Source of the DNA: Patescibacteria group bacterium
GTDB lineage: Bacteria; Patescibacteriota; Minisyncoccia; Phycocordibacterales; UBA2100
DNA: 22,874 nucleotides
Reading direction: 5' to 3'
Assembly (NCBI GenBank): GCA_024654485.1
Contig: JANLHO010000039.1
Coordinates: 1 to 22,874, forward strand
The translations under genes were made by a program, and so were the position numbers. Shown here in pieces: positions 1 through 7,117 of the stretch (its first letter is position 1; each line of letters starts with the position of its first letter). Below the pieces are notes generated by a model. That model saw nothing but the letters and a program-made list of their open reading frames with translations. It was not told the origin of the DNA and ran no database searches.

Positions 1-2
1 CA

Positions 3-404
3 ATAAAGGCGGATGGAGACCCCCGCGACCTTATCGGTCCACGGGGCGACACTCTCCACGCACTGGACCATCTGGTCAAGAAGATATACGAGCAGATGAT
101 GGCGGTGCAGTCGGCCCCGGCGGCTACGGAGGACAAGATGGCCGATGGAAAAGACGCACGCGCGCCGCTTTTCCTAGTTGATGTGGATGAGTACCGCTCG
201 CGCCAGATCCGCGACCTGCAGGCGAAGGTCATGATGATGGCCGATCGCGCTCGCAGCTTCCAGTACGATGTGGAGCTTTCCCCCATGAGCTCTTATGAGC
301 GGCTTATCGTGCACACCACGCTCTCAGGCGAGCCCAACGTGAAGACCGAATCCCAAGGCGAGGGCCGCGGTCGCAGGGTCGTCATCAAGTACACCAACGA
401 ATAG
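3..404 (+). CDS. khpB: KhpB/Jag RNA-binding protein, 3' part (5' end outside window)
   Basis: The frame is open to the left edge and ends at TAG 402-404, so only the last 133 residues are seen. The first part is a type II KH domain with the GxxG loop IGPRGDTLHALDHLV. The second part, from LFLVDVDEYRSRQ onward, is an R3H domain with the R-x3-H signature in ERLIVH, followed by the acidic and basic tail (SQGEGRGRRVVIKY) seen in Jag proteins. KhpB (also Jag or EloR) binds RNA, pairs with KhpA in other bacteria and influences cell-wall elongation; its gene usually follows rnpA and yidC, which would lie left of this window. A stretch of about 24 residues rich in Ala, Asp and Met separates KH and R3H, longer than the usual short linker. 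It points towards the opposing secretion operon, with only 30 bp between the two stop codons. Confidence 0.88.
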   Translation: MKADGDPRDLIGPRGDTLHALDHLVKKIYEQMMAVQSAPAATEDKMADGKDARAPLFLVDVDEYRSRQIRDLQAKVMMMADRARSFQYDVELSPMSSYERLIVHTTLSGEPNVKTESQGEGRGRRVVIKYTNE

Positions 405-434
405 TGCTGGCGATATACTGCGCTACTCTCTAGT

Positions 435-860
435 CTAGGGCTGGCTTTGCGGTATCGGCTGTATGGTCTTGAGACTGTCCAGGCTGACTATATCGGGGTT
501 TATCTGGTTCAGTATTAGCCAGACGGACAGAAGCAACAGGAGCCCGAGCGTCACGTCGGCTATTATCATCCGCGCCTGCCCCTTGGAGCTCCACATGTCG
601 GATTGCGCCATGTAGAGGTATCCGGCAAACACGAGACGCAAGACGGCCGCCATGGCACCCAGAGCGATTGCAAACGTAAAGACGCGGTTGACGTACGTGG
701 AGAGATCCGCGGAGTCGTACAAACCCGAAAGCTTGGAGGACTGCGCCCCGATGTCGGCGAGAGGAACAAACGTTGCCGCGATGGCAAGCATAGGCAACAC
801 GAACACGACTATCGGCGTAATGTGGAATGATAAGCGTAGGATTTTTTTAGCGTAATGCAT
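435..860 (-). CDS. VirB2/TrbC-like pilin, small membrane protein
   Basis: A 141-residue protein with three hydrophobic segments: a signal-like N-terminal helix (about residues 11-34), a second at 59-84 and a third at 97-118. This resembles VirB2/TrbC-type cyclic or linear pilins, which are small signal-bearing proteins with two further helices. The third helix followed by LNQINPDIVSLDSL is a pattern I associate with CPR pilin-like proteins; that is memory of the family, not a search. It is the last gene of the minus-strand secretion operon. Its ATG follows the stop of the propeller-like gene by 8 bases, and those bases (GCGAACAG) are one unit of the 7-base repeat found between other genes of this operon. 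No Shine-Dalgarno is visible. It could instead be an unrelated small membrane subunit of the complex. Confidence 0.68.
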   Translation of the reverse strand: MHYAKKILRLSFHITPIVVFVLPMLAIAATFVPLADIGAQSSKLSGLYDSADLSTYVNRVFTFAIALGAMAAVLRLVFAGYLYMAQSDMWSSKGQARMIIADVTLGLLLLLSVWLILNQINPDIVSLDSLKTIQPIPQSQP

Positions 861-873
861 ACTGTTCGCTACT
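861..873. repeat. single copy of the 7-base repeat at a stop/start junction
   Basis: On the minus strand the bases CAGTAGCGAACAGT link the stop of the propeller-like gene to the ATG of the pilin gene. TAGCGAACAG matches the end of the repeat arms at 5621-5649 and 7088-7117. Too short to be certain of common origin. Confidence 0.4.
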
Positions 874-2125
874 GATCAATGCGCAGGACCCATAGCGACT
901 CATCACGCGCATTTTTAAATGCGATGTATCCCCCGCTTGGGTCAACGGCGGGGTCTTTTATGTCAAGCGTGATGCCTTGGCTCGGCGCGTACACCAGCTC
1001 GGCCGTTCCGGCAGATACATCCACCCGCCACAGGGAATCCGCGGTATGCCGCGCACCCCCGTACCAATCACCGAGAAAGTTGCCGCTCTGCGCCGCCTGC
1101 GGCACGCCGCAGTACGCTACGAGCGCTTGGCTGTCACCGCCTTCAGAAGCTTCGCCGGACGAGGGTGCCCACGCACATTTGTCGGCCACGGTTCGTATAG
1201 GGAGTGTTGTCGCGGTAGCGTCGGAATTGACGCGCGCATAAAGAGCAAGGCCAGCCCCCCCCGACGTCCCCCAAATAAGTGCCGATGAGCCCGAGCGTGG
1301 GAGTATTGTCAGCCCCGGCGCGGACTCCACGAGAGAGGCGAGCGTTCCGTTGGATCGCAGGATGTAGGCATATCCGAGCGCGCCGTCGGCGGGCTTCAGG
1401 AGAAGGATGATGCGGTCGTCGGACAAGAGCCACGGCCTCCAGTCGGAGACCGCGGAAGAGAAAACGGACGTGCGCTTGCCGGAACCCCACTGTGCGCGAT
1501 AGCCGACGGTGCCCGTAGCACTTCTCAACAGGTAGAAAAGTTCGCCCGTCTCGGGGCTCATGTCCATCGCTGATATGCCTCCCTCCATATCCGCGCCTTC
1601 AAGAGCGAGCACGCCGTCCGCTTCCGACGGCGAGGTACTCGCCACCGCTCCGGCGAAGGTTCTGATGACCCCCGATCCATCCACCGTTCGCGCGACTACC
1701 TTGTCGTCGCTTATGTAGGCTTCATACGTTTTCGGCATTAGAGTGTTTGTGACGCGTTCCAGGGCTTGCGCCTCAAAGTCGGCGGCAAAAAGATACCCAT
1801 TCCCCCTGTCCACGAACCGTAATTTCGTGGAAGTGCCGGTCTCGGTGAAGCTGAACCCGGCTACCGGCGCTTGGCTTGCTTGCCAAAGCCGCGGCAAGGG
1901 CCCCGCTATGCGCTTGGGGTCCTGCGACCCACCGCCGGCGAGGTTTGAGTAGCCGCTGCCGGTGATATCTCCGATAGGCAGGCCCACATTGAAGCCGCGG
2001 CCGGTATCGGTATTCACGGTCGCCTGAGTCTGGCCACGCAAGAACATATACCACCCCGCGAGTCCGCCGAGGATAACGACGATGGTCGGGAGCAGTACGT
2101 ATCTGATGATAGATTGCTTGGACAT
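869..2125 (-). CDS. membrane-anchored propeller-like protein of the secretion locus
   Basis: 418 residues if started at ATG 2125, which lies two bases after the TAG of the upstream gene. An in-frame ATG at 2191 would add 22 residues and overlap that gene by 64 bases; I prefer 2125 because the protein then begins with a short basic stretch and one membrane helix (about residues 8-29, ending GWYMFLRG). The rest is outside the membrane and built of repeated beta-rich segments with Asp/Gly turns, such as YISDDKVVARTVDGSG, MSPETGELFYLLRS and IDPAVDPSGGYIAF-like blocks, consistent with a WD40- or TolB-like propeller. Similar anchored propeller proteins accompany pilus or type IV secretion loci in CPR genomes; function is unknown. 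A structural surface or ligand-binding part is an inference. It lies between the Ig-like protein and the pilin. Confidence 0.6.
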   Translation of the reverse strand: MSKQSIIRYVLLPTIVVILGGLAGWYMFLRGQTQATVNTDTGRGFNVGLPIGDITGSGYSNLAGGGSQDPKRIAGPLPRLWQASQAPVAGFSFTETGTSTKLRFVDRGNGYLFAADFEAQALERVTNTLMPKTYEAYISDDKVVARTVDGSGVIRTFAGAVASTSPSEADGVLALEGADMEGGISAMDMSPETGELFYLLRSATGTVGYRAQWGSGKRTSVFSSAVSDWRPWLLSDDRIILLLKPADGALGYAYILRSNGTLASLVESAPGLTILPRSGSSALIWGTSGGAGLALYARVNSDATATTLPIRTVADKCAWAPSSGEASEGGDSQALVAYCGVPQAAQSGNFLGDWYGGARHTADSLWRVDVSAGTAELVYAPSQGITLDIKDPAVDPSGGYIAFKNARDESLWVLRIDQ

Positions 2126-2127
2126 AC

Positions 2128-3195
2128 CTATTGTTGGAAGGGAGAACGGAATACGTCGCCGAGGAACGATGTGGACAGCGTGATGTTCCATTCCCCGTGC
2201 GCATCAAGGAACAGATTGCGCGCATGCGTGAGAGCGAGCTCTATCCGCGCCTCATAATTTTGCGGATCTCCGCTCAAAGTAAGCTCGTTCGGCGCTGTGC
2301 TGTCGGCATTGACCGGCGTGCCGTTGACGCGCCAAGCGTATCTGAATAGCGGGTCGGCGGGGCTTCTCACGCTCGCGAAATACGGTATTGCAGAGAGCGT
2401 TGTCTCCGACTCGTTTATTTGCGCGGACGCGCCAAGCGCGTTGTTGTATAGCACACCGTACAGAGGACTATCCTCGTACAGATAAACGAACGGATCGGCG
2501 GCGGCGATGGTCTCGGAGGCCTTTCCGGAAAAAGATTCGTCGTCCGAGATAGCTTCTACCGATATCTCGTCCGTGCTGTAGAGGACGGGCGACGGTATCG
2601 CGACGCGCGATTTTCCCCTGCCCGATACGGATGCGAGTACTTGTCCGTTGCGACGCCACGTGTACGCTATGTCCGCGTCAGTAAGAGAGGAGCCGTCCGG
2701 ACGCAGAAAATGCGGGCGCGCTTCCAGAAATATGCTCGTCCCCGTAGACGGGAGGGCGCGCCCCCGGTAGAAGGGAGGCACGTATGAATCGGAGTCAAAG
2801 AGGAGATCTATCTTTGTCGGCACCACTTGTACGGTGGCGGACAAAGCGGATCCGTCAAGAGCAGTCGCCTGAACGGTCACATCGGTCCGTGAGCCGAGTG
2901 CGCCCGCAGTGATATCTGCCGAGTCCGTTCCGATTCCCTGCGCGATAACCTTTCCTCCCGCATTCCAGACGATGTTGTTATTTGAGATATCCAATAGCGG
3001 GGAGTGTACGGTGAGGCGCACCAGGTCGTTCGGTTCCGGATGGACGGGAGTCATTGAGATGACGAGAAAGGGAGCCGCCCGGGCAGACGTAAATTGCGCA
3101 TGGGCGATATTTGCTGACGCGAGCGCCACTAAGAGAGCTACTGAGACCGCGCTCGCCGTCAGTGCCGCTACGCCGAAAGCGAATGATCCTTTCAT
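2128..3195 (-). CDS. exported Ig-like/PKD-type domain protein of the secretion locus
   Basis: 355 residues from ATG 3195. Its A overlaps the TGA of the preceding gene (TGATG), and AGAAGG just upstream is a possible ribosome site; an ORF start at 3345 was rejected because the extra 50 residues are arginine-rich antisense-like sequence overlapping the neighbour. Residues 1-33 form a clear signal peptide ending NIAHAQ. The mature part has Ig/PKD-like features: EPNDLVRLTVHSP, NNNIVWNAGGKVIAQG, FTAG-type turns, IAYTWRRNGQVLA and FRYAWRVNGTPV, that is, repeated Y-x-W-x-x-N-G strands. The block YVPPFYRGRALPSTGT matches what I remember as a conserved motif of a CPR protein found beside pilin and VirB4 genes. 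No catalytic motif is seen; an extracellular scaffold or pilus-associated role is inference. Confidence 0.66.
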   Translation of the reverse strand: MKGSFAFGVAALTASAVSVALLVALASANIAHAQFTSARAAPFLVISMTPVHPEPNDLVRLTVHSPLLDISNNNIVWNAGGKVIAQGIGTDSADITAGALGSRTDVTVQATALDGSALSATVQVVPTKIDLLFDSDSYVPPFYRGRALPSTGTSIFLEARPHFLRPDGSSLTDADIAYTWRRNGQVLASVSGRGKSRVAIPSPVLYSTDEISVEAISDDESFSGKASETIAAADPFVYLYEDSPLYGVLYNNALGASAQINESETTLSAIPYFASVRSPADPLFRYAWRVNGTPVNADSTAPNELTLSGDPQNYEARIELALTHARNLFLDAHGEWNITLSTSFLGDVFRSPFQQ

Positions 3196-3551
3196 CACCT
3201 TCTCATTATACCCGTTATTGATCCGACAGCGGAGCCGACGAGATCGGATAGGAGGCCACTGAACATAATGTAGAGTGCATATACGGACCATCCTGGAACG
3301 AATCCGTCCGCACCGGGGAGTAATTCGGCAATCGTTACCAGCCATCCGCTAGCCGCTCGCCGACCGCCCATCATCGGCAGGTCGTTATGCGTCAGTGTCA
3401 TCCAAAAGATCAGCCAGGTAAAGCCGCTAATGAGAGGATTAATAATAATGCCTATAAAAATCAGATTGAGCAGAAGTTGCAGCCCGTCCACCAGAATGCC
3501 AACAATTAGGAGAAAGATGCCAGCTCCCAGAGGAAGTCTCGGTTCATCCAT
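3195..3551 (-). CDS. small polytopic membrane protein of unknown function
   Basis: 118 residues. Two hydrophobic helices lie in the N-terminal half (about residues 9-29 and 32-54, GIFLLIVGILVDG and LIFIGIIINPLISGF) and a weaker one near residues 88-112. Between them is a short loop with MMGGRRAASGW. I do not recognise a family. It starts 10 bases after the VirB4 stop, and its TGA overlaps the ATG of the Ig-like protein by one base, so it is almost surely translated with them. Its place directly after VirB4 and its size would fit a VirB3- or VirB8-type accessory membrane subunit, but a PrgI/VirB3-like protein is already present upstream and no sequence motif supports either label. Confidence 0.6.
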   Translation of the reverse strand: MDEPRLPLGAGIFLLIVGILVDGLQLLLNLIFIGIIINPLISGFTWLIFWMTLTHNDLPMMGGRRAASGWLVTIAELLPGADGFVPGWSVYALYIMFSGLLSDLVGSAVGSITGIMRR

Positions 3552-3561
3552 ACATATTTAG

Positions 3562-5547
3562 CTACACCGGCATCTCGCGCACGGCAGGCTGCTGCGTAGC
3601 GGTATTCGGCGCAGGCGCGGCTTTGGCGGTGTCCTGTTGTTGCGGCCGGAGTTGCGGCTCCGGTGCTGCGGGGGCAGCAAGGCGCGCCGACGCAAGGGCC
3701 GCGGCTCCCTGTTCGTTGGCCTGCTCGTTCGCGCTCGCAAGATCCTGCTTGGCCTTCTTGATAGCCAATATCTGCGATGGATCGGATGTAATTATCTGGT
3801 CTTCCGTGTACGAGGAGATTACCTTGATAGCCACGTGCTTCAGCCCCGCGAAGAATATTCCCTCCCCCACGTCGCTTTCAAGAAGTAGATACTTCTCCTC
3901 GTCGGAGAGCTTGAAGGTCTGCTGGACGAGGTCCACCGATGTCGGCGATTGGCGCAGGAGCATCTGGATGGACGAGTTCGTTATCATAGGTATGCCGTAG
4001 GGCGAGTTGAGGAAGTCGGAGACATCCTGCGTGATGGTGGAGATACCGAGGTAGTATTTGCGCCCGCGTTTGGCGATGGAGAAAAGGAAGGATGCGGTAT
4101 CCTCGCTCCTCATCATCCACCACGCCTCATCTATGACCAGCAAGCGTTTGCGGAGCTCTTTGCGCACGGCGTTCCAGATGTGGTGCGTGATGATATACAT
4201 GGCGACCGGCTTGAGGTCGTCTTCCATATCGCGCACCGAAAAGACCACAAGCCGCTTGTTCATGTCCACGTTGGTCGGGCGGTTCATGAATCCGGACCAT
4301 GTGCCCTTGGTGTATTTGGAGAGGCGGTTTACCAATGATTCCGAGCCCTCCATTCCGGACAACACGAGCTCAAAGTCGGACAATAGGGGCGGCTCTACCG
4401 CCGCGAAATTGGCATCGGACGTGATGTCTTTCAGCGCATACGTTTCCGTGATAGCCCTGTCTATAATAGCGTCCTCCTCCGGAGTAAGTCCGCCGAGCAT
4501 GATGCGGAAAAGTCCGACCAGCGTGATTATGTTGTTCCTCAAGATGTCGCCCGGGTTCTCGTCCTCTCGCGGAACGGGAAGGTCAAAAGGATTGATATGG
4601 TGTCCGGACGAGAGCGAGATATTGAAATGGCGGCCGCCCACCGTTTCCGCAAGATATTCGTACTCGCGCTCCGGGTCTATAACGATGACCTCCGTATCAA
4701 ACATCAGCGAGCGCAGTATCTCCAGCTTGGTCGTGTAGGATTTCCCGGCCCCCGATTTAGCGAAGGTCACCGAATTGTAGTTTTCCAGCGAGAAGCGATC
4801 AAAGAGGATGAGTGAAGAATTGTGCCTGTTGATACCGTATAGAATGCCCTTGTCGGAGGTGAGGTCAAAGGAGATGAACGGGAAGATGGACGAAAGCGGC
4901 GCCGAATTGAGCTTGGTGTGCACGCCGAGCTCATCGGTCGCAAGCGGCAACACGGAGCGGAACCCCTGTTCCTGCTGGAAGAGCGCCGGGCGTATGTACA
5001 CGAGCCGAGATTCCAGAATGCTTCGTATCTCGCTCTCTACCTTGTCCACCTCTTCGCGCGTATTGCCGTAGATGGTAAGGTACAGGCCCACTTCAAAAAT
5101 GCGCTCCTGCGCCTGCTGCAGAGAATCTCGCAGCTGCTCCAGGTCGGCGTATGCGGTATCAAGCATCGGGTCGCGCACCATCCCCTTTTCTTCGCGGGTG
5201 GATATCTGGCTCTGCACTTCCGCGACTTTTTTCTGGAACTTGCGGAGCATCTCGTTCGTGTCCATAGGGTGCACGAATATGGATATGTCAATGACCTTGT
5301 CCATGTTGATGATGGGGGCGAACCATCCGGTGGTGAGGAATCGCGGATATGAAATGACGAAGAAAGTGCGCGCTATCTTCTCGCCAAGATCCAGCTCGCG
5401 CGAATTTATTCGGAGCGCATGCGGCGCGATGACGTCCTGCAGGTCCAGGACGCCGGCCTTGTAGATCTCTTCCGGAAGTACGGGGAGAATGTCGGGCGAT
5501 TCAGACCCTTTCTTTTTGCCGAATGGAAGCAAGTCGGTCAGATTCAT
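3562..5547 (-). CDS. VirB4/TraC-family secretion ATPase
   Basis: 661 residues. The N-terminal 200 residues form the VirB4-type membrane-associated domain (KIARTFFVISYPRF, then a long helical hairpin). The ATPase core follows: Walker A AKSGAGKS at 263-270, the strand VIVIDPEREY at 287-296, Walker B RLLVIDEAWW at 468-477 and the ITQDVSDF motif near 504-511, all typical of the VirB4/TraC branch. VirB4 is a hexameric cytoplasmic ATPase that powers assembly of type IV secretion machines and pili. The last 65 residues are low-complexity Ala/Pro/Gln sequence, probably disordered. The start ATG 5547 follows a spacer bounded by 7-base repeats and has no Shine-Dalgarno. Its N-terminus carries LLPFGKKK, also found in the preceding TraC-like protein. 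This is the surest member of the operon. Confidence 0.93.
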   Translation of the reverse strand: MNLTDLLPFGKKKGSESPDILPVLPEEIYKAGVLDLQDVIAPHALRINSRELDLGEKIARTFFVISYPRFLTTGWFAPIINMDKVIDISIFVHPMDTNEMLRKFQKKVAEVQSQISTREEKGMVRDPMLDTAYADLEQLRDSLQQAQERIFEVGLYLTIYGNTREEVDKVESEIRSILESRLVYIRPALFQQEQGFRSVLPLATDELGVHTKLNSAPLSSIFPFISFDLTSDKGILYGINRHNSSLILFDRFSLENYNSVTFAKSGAGKSYTTKLEILRSLMFDTEVIVIDPEREYEYLAETVGGRHFNISLSSGHHINPFDLPVPREDENPGDILRNNIITLVGLFRIMLGGLTPEEDAIIDRAITETYALKDITSDANFAAVEPPLLSDFELVLSGMEGSESLVNRLSKYTKGTWSGFMNRPTNVDMNKRLVVFSVRDMEDDLKPVAMYIITHHIWNAVRKELRKRLLVIDEAWWMMRSEDTASFLFSIAKRGRKYYLGISTITQDVSDFLNSPYGIPMITNSSIQMLLRQSPTSVDLVQQTFKLSDEEKYLLLESDVGEGIFFAGLKHVAIKVISSYTEDQIITSDPSQILAIKKAKQDLASANEQANEQGAAALASARLAAPAAPEPQLRPQQQDTAKAAPAPNTATQQPAVREMPV

Positions 5548-5560
5548 ACAATGGACAATG

Positions 5561-5649
5561 TACAGTGAACAGCGAACAACCCGTCCGTAGTATCTTGATA
5601 GTAACGCATTTGCATATTTTTGTTCACTGGTTTCTGTTTACTGTTCGCT
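5561..5649. repeat. spacer bounded by inverted 7-base-repeat arms (virB4 start side)
   Basis: The plus strand reads ACAGTGAACAGCGAACAA (5562-5579) on the left and TGTTCACTGG then CTGTTTACTGTTCGCT (5621-5649) on the right, which are inverted versions of each other. The arms enclose about 40 bases with no visible gene. The right arm contains the last codons and TAA of the TraC-like gene. Confidence 0.75.
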
Positions 5650-6309
5650 ATTGAGTGGTATGGGCTTGCCTTCCTCGCCGGGATTGAAAAGTTTGTAGAG
5701 AAGCTCTATCACTTCCTCCGTACCGAGCTGCACGGTGCGCACTCCCGTGCGCGTCAGTCCTTGCTGCACTATGGAGATGCGCTGTTCCAGCTGGCTGGCG
5801 TTCTCTTCAAAGGTGCGGTTTGATTCGGCGGTAGTGGCCTTCTTTTTACCGAACGGCAGGAGCGCCATCGGTCCTTTTTTGGCGACGTTGATAGAGGGGC
5901 TGAAAGGGACGACCACAAAAAAGTTCTTTGTCATTATGTTGGCCGCTTCGGTGAAGCTCTTCACGAATTCTATGTATTCTCGTATCTGGATGCGCATTAG
6001 GTCGTCCAGTTGCTCCTTGTATGCGGCTTCAAGGGTCGCGACGTACGGTCGGATATCCAGCATGCGGGACTGCACGAATATTTGTACGGAGAAATCAAGC
6101 GAGTTGAGAAAGTTTTGGAACTGCACGATGAAAGCCGTTTGCTCGTCCTCGCTCTTGAGCGCGAAGTTCAGGGATGAGGCAAGGAGTATAGCGCGCAGGC
6201 TCCCGTCTTTCAGTACCGCGACGCCGTCACGGACCTCGGAGATGGGGACGAACTCCTGCGTGGAGCGGGCGGAGGCGCGCGGCGTTTCTTTTGTCGGGGA
6301 AGAAGGCAT
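5638..6309 (-). CDS. TraC N-terminal-domain-like protein, separate from VirB4
   Basis: 223 residues from ATG 6309; an upstream ATG at 6486 was rejected because the added 59 residues are encoded by repeat DNA and by the end of the prgI-like gene read in another frame. The segment FVPISEVRDGVAVLKDGSLRAILLASSLNFALKSEDEQ is the entry strand and helix of the TraC/VirB4 N-terminal domain, and FQNFLNSLDFSVQIFVQSR continues it. There is no Walker motif, so the protein is probably not an ATPase. It carries LLPFGKKK near residue 155, the same stretch found at the N-terminus of VirB4, and may pair with it. The C-terminal codons (NSEQ, stop) lie inside a 7-base repeat arm (5621-5649), so insertion of that repeat has probably redefined the end of the protein. 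Role in the membrane platform is inference. Confidence 0.75.
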   Translation of the reverse strand: MPSSPTKETPRASARSTQEFVPISEVRDGVAVLKDGSLRAILLASSLNFALKSEDEQTAFIVQFQNFLNSLDFSVQIFVQSRMLDIRPYVATLEAAYKEQLDDLMRIQIREYIEFVKSFTEAANIMTKNFFVVVPFSPSINVAKKGPMALLPFGKKKATTAESNRTFEENASQLEQRISIVQQGLTRTGVRTVQLGTEEVIELLYKLFNPGEEGKPIPLNSEQ

Positions 6310-6316
6310 AAAAATT

Positions 6317-6402
6317 AGTGAACAGAGAACAGCGAACAGAAAACAGAAAAAGGCAGGGGGTTCCCGTTTGCCGGTCTCTGGTCTCTGGTCTCTGTTCGCT
6401 GA
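6317..6402. repeat. inverted 7-base-repeat arms between prgI-like and TraC-like genes
   Basis: Left arm: AGTG, then AACAGAG, AACAGCG, AACAGAA, AACAGAA (6317-6348). Right arm, read on the minus strand: AGCG, AACAGAG, ACCAGAG, ACCAGAG (6402-6377). Only about 28 bases lie between. In the mRNA the arms could pair as a long hairpin placed between the stop of one gene and the start of the next. Confidence 0.8.
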
Positions 6403-6406
6403 TTTT

Positions 6407-6904
6407 TCATACTCTTGCTTGCTGCGCGACCCGTATCGGTGCGACGATGCCGCTGTCTGTGCGCGAAGCCTCCCTCTCGCTCTCATCGGCCACTCCTGCC
6501 GCGATGCGCTCCTTTATATCCAATGACCACGCGAGCTCGTGGAGCCTGCTCTCGGAGAGCTTCGGCACATACACTTCTGTCCCTATCTTGGGTTTCTGCG
6601 GGGCCTTCTCCACTTTCACGTTTTTCGGGGCGTTGTTCCACAGGTAGAGTTTTGAGCGCATTAGGAAGAAGAACCCGTTCTCAAGGGCGATGATGAAGGG
6701 TCGGCCGTTGAACTTGAAGAAAGCGAGCGCTCCGGCAACACCAAGAATGCCGGCTATTATCGGCGCGGCGAGGAGGAGCGGGAGAATGCGCCAGATTATG
6801 TAGGAAGAGCCGAGCGCACCGCCGATATAGATGAACTGCCTGAAGGTCAGGGGTCCGAATATCTTGTCCTCCACCTCTATGAATTGAGGCACCTGGAATT
6901 GCAT
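6407..6904 (-). CDS. PrgI-family (VirB3-like) membrane protein
   Basis: 165 residues. The start MQFQVPQFIEVEDKIFGPLT is the hallmark of PrgI proteins, followed by two closely spaced membrane helices (about residues 24-41 and 44-65) and the segment FKFNGRPFIIALENGFFFLM. PrgI corresponds to VirB3, a small inner-membrane protein that works beside VirB4 in minimal Gram-positive-type secretion systems. The C-terminal 80 residues are a soluble charged tail (NAPKNVKVEKAPQKPKIGTE onward) as is usual in CPR versions. It lies just before the TraC-like and VirB4 genes. Both its start and its stop are bordered by arms of the 7-base repeat, with no Shine-Dalgarno at the start. Confidence 0.88.
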   Translation of the reverse strand: MQFQVPQFIEVEDKIFGPLTFRQFIYIGGALGSSYIIWRILPLLLAAPIIAGILGVAGALAFFKFNGRPFIIALENGFFFLMRSKLYLWNNAPKNVKVEKAPQKPKIGTEVYVPKLSESRLHELAWSLDIKERIAAGVADESEREASRTDSGIVAPIRVAQQARV

Positions 6905-6906
6905 AA

Positions 6907-7117
6907 GACAGCGAACAGTGAACAGAGAACAGCAAATAGTTAATGCAACTTCGCGCGGAGCGCGTAAAGCATTTTGCCGATCTCACTCAGCTGTTGCTCA
7001 ATTGTACTACAGTCCTTGTCGGTGCAGTACGAGAGATTCTTGGCTATTGTTATCAACGTTTCCAAACGAACTGCGTGCCTGCATGTTTCACTGGTCACTG
7101 TTCACTGGTTGCTATTG
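6907..7117. repeat. 211-bp element with 7-base-repeat inverted arms and an S23-like remnant
   Basis: Left arm ACAGCGAACAGTGAACAG continuing to about 6937; right arm, minus strand, AATAGCAACCAGTGAACAG and on to 7088. They enclose the S23-like fragment (6939-7070). The right arm touches the stop of the 181-residue gene and the left arm ends 3 bases before the PrgI-like start. Confidence 0.78.
6939..7070 (-). pseudogene. remnant of S23/four-helix-bundle family protein (C-terminal part)
   Basis: The spacer between the 7-base repeat arms holds a minus-strand open stretch that ends at TAA 6941-6939. It reads RLETLITIAKNLSYC, then a short loop, then TIEQQLSEIGKMLYALRAKLH. The pattern of a helix ending LxIAxxLSY followed by E-x-x-x-x-L-x-EIGKMLYAL is what the last helices of the TIGR02436-type four-helix-bundle family (23S rRNA intervening-sequence protein, relatives of the DGR accessory protein Avd) look like. 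Only about 44 of the usual 115-125 residues remain and there is no start codon with a ribosome site, so it is a fragment. The identification rests on pattern memory and could be wrong; the alternative is a chance open frame in a spacer. Confidence 0.5.

Noticed and set aside
4058..4738. Plus-strand open frame of 226 residues across the middle of virB4
   Set aside because: It is antisense to the conserved ATPase core, has low-complexity Ser/Met/Arg content and no recognisable motif; a shadow of the real gene.
5548..6309. TraC-like gene and virB4 as one gene broken by a frameshift or insertion
   Set aside because: VirB4 has its own full N-terminal domain, so the TraC-like protein is an extra copy of that domain, not a missing piece.
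5735..6526. Plus-strand open frame of 263 residues antisense to the TraC-like gene
   Set aside because: It crosses repeat arms and two real gene ends, and has no domain or start signal.
6310..7111. CRISPR-like array in the repeated spacers
   Set aside because: Units are 7 bases, adjacent, without unique spacers, and arranged as inverted arms; no cas genes are near.
6905..7111. tRNA or small structured RNA in the 207-bp spacer
   Set aside because: No T-loop (GTTCRANNC) with a 5-bp stem or acceptor pairing was found; the content is better explained by repeat arms and a coding remnant.
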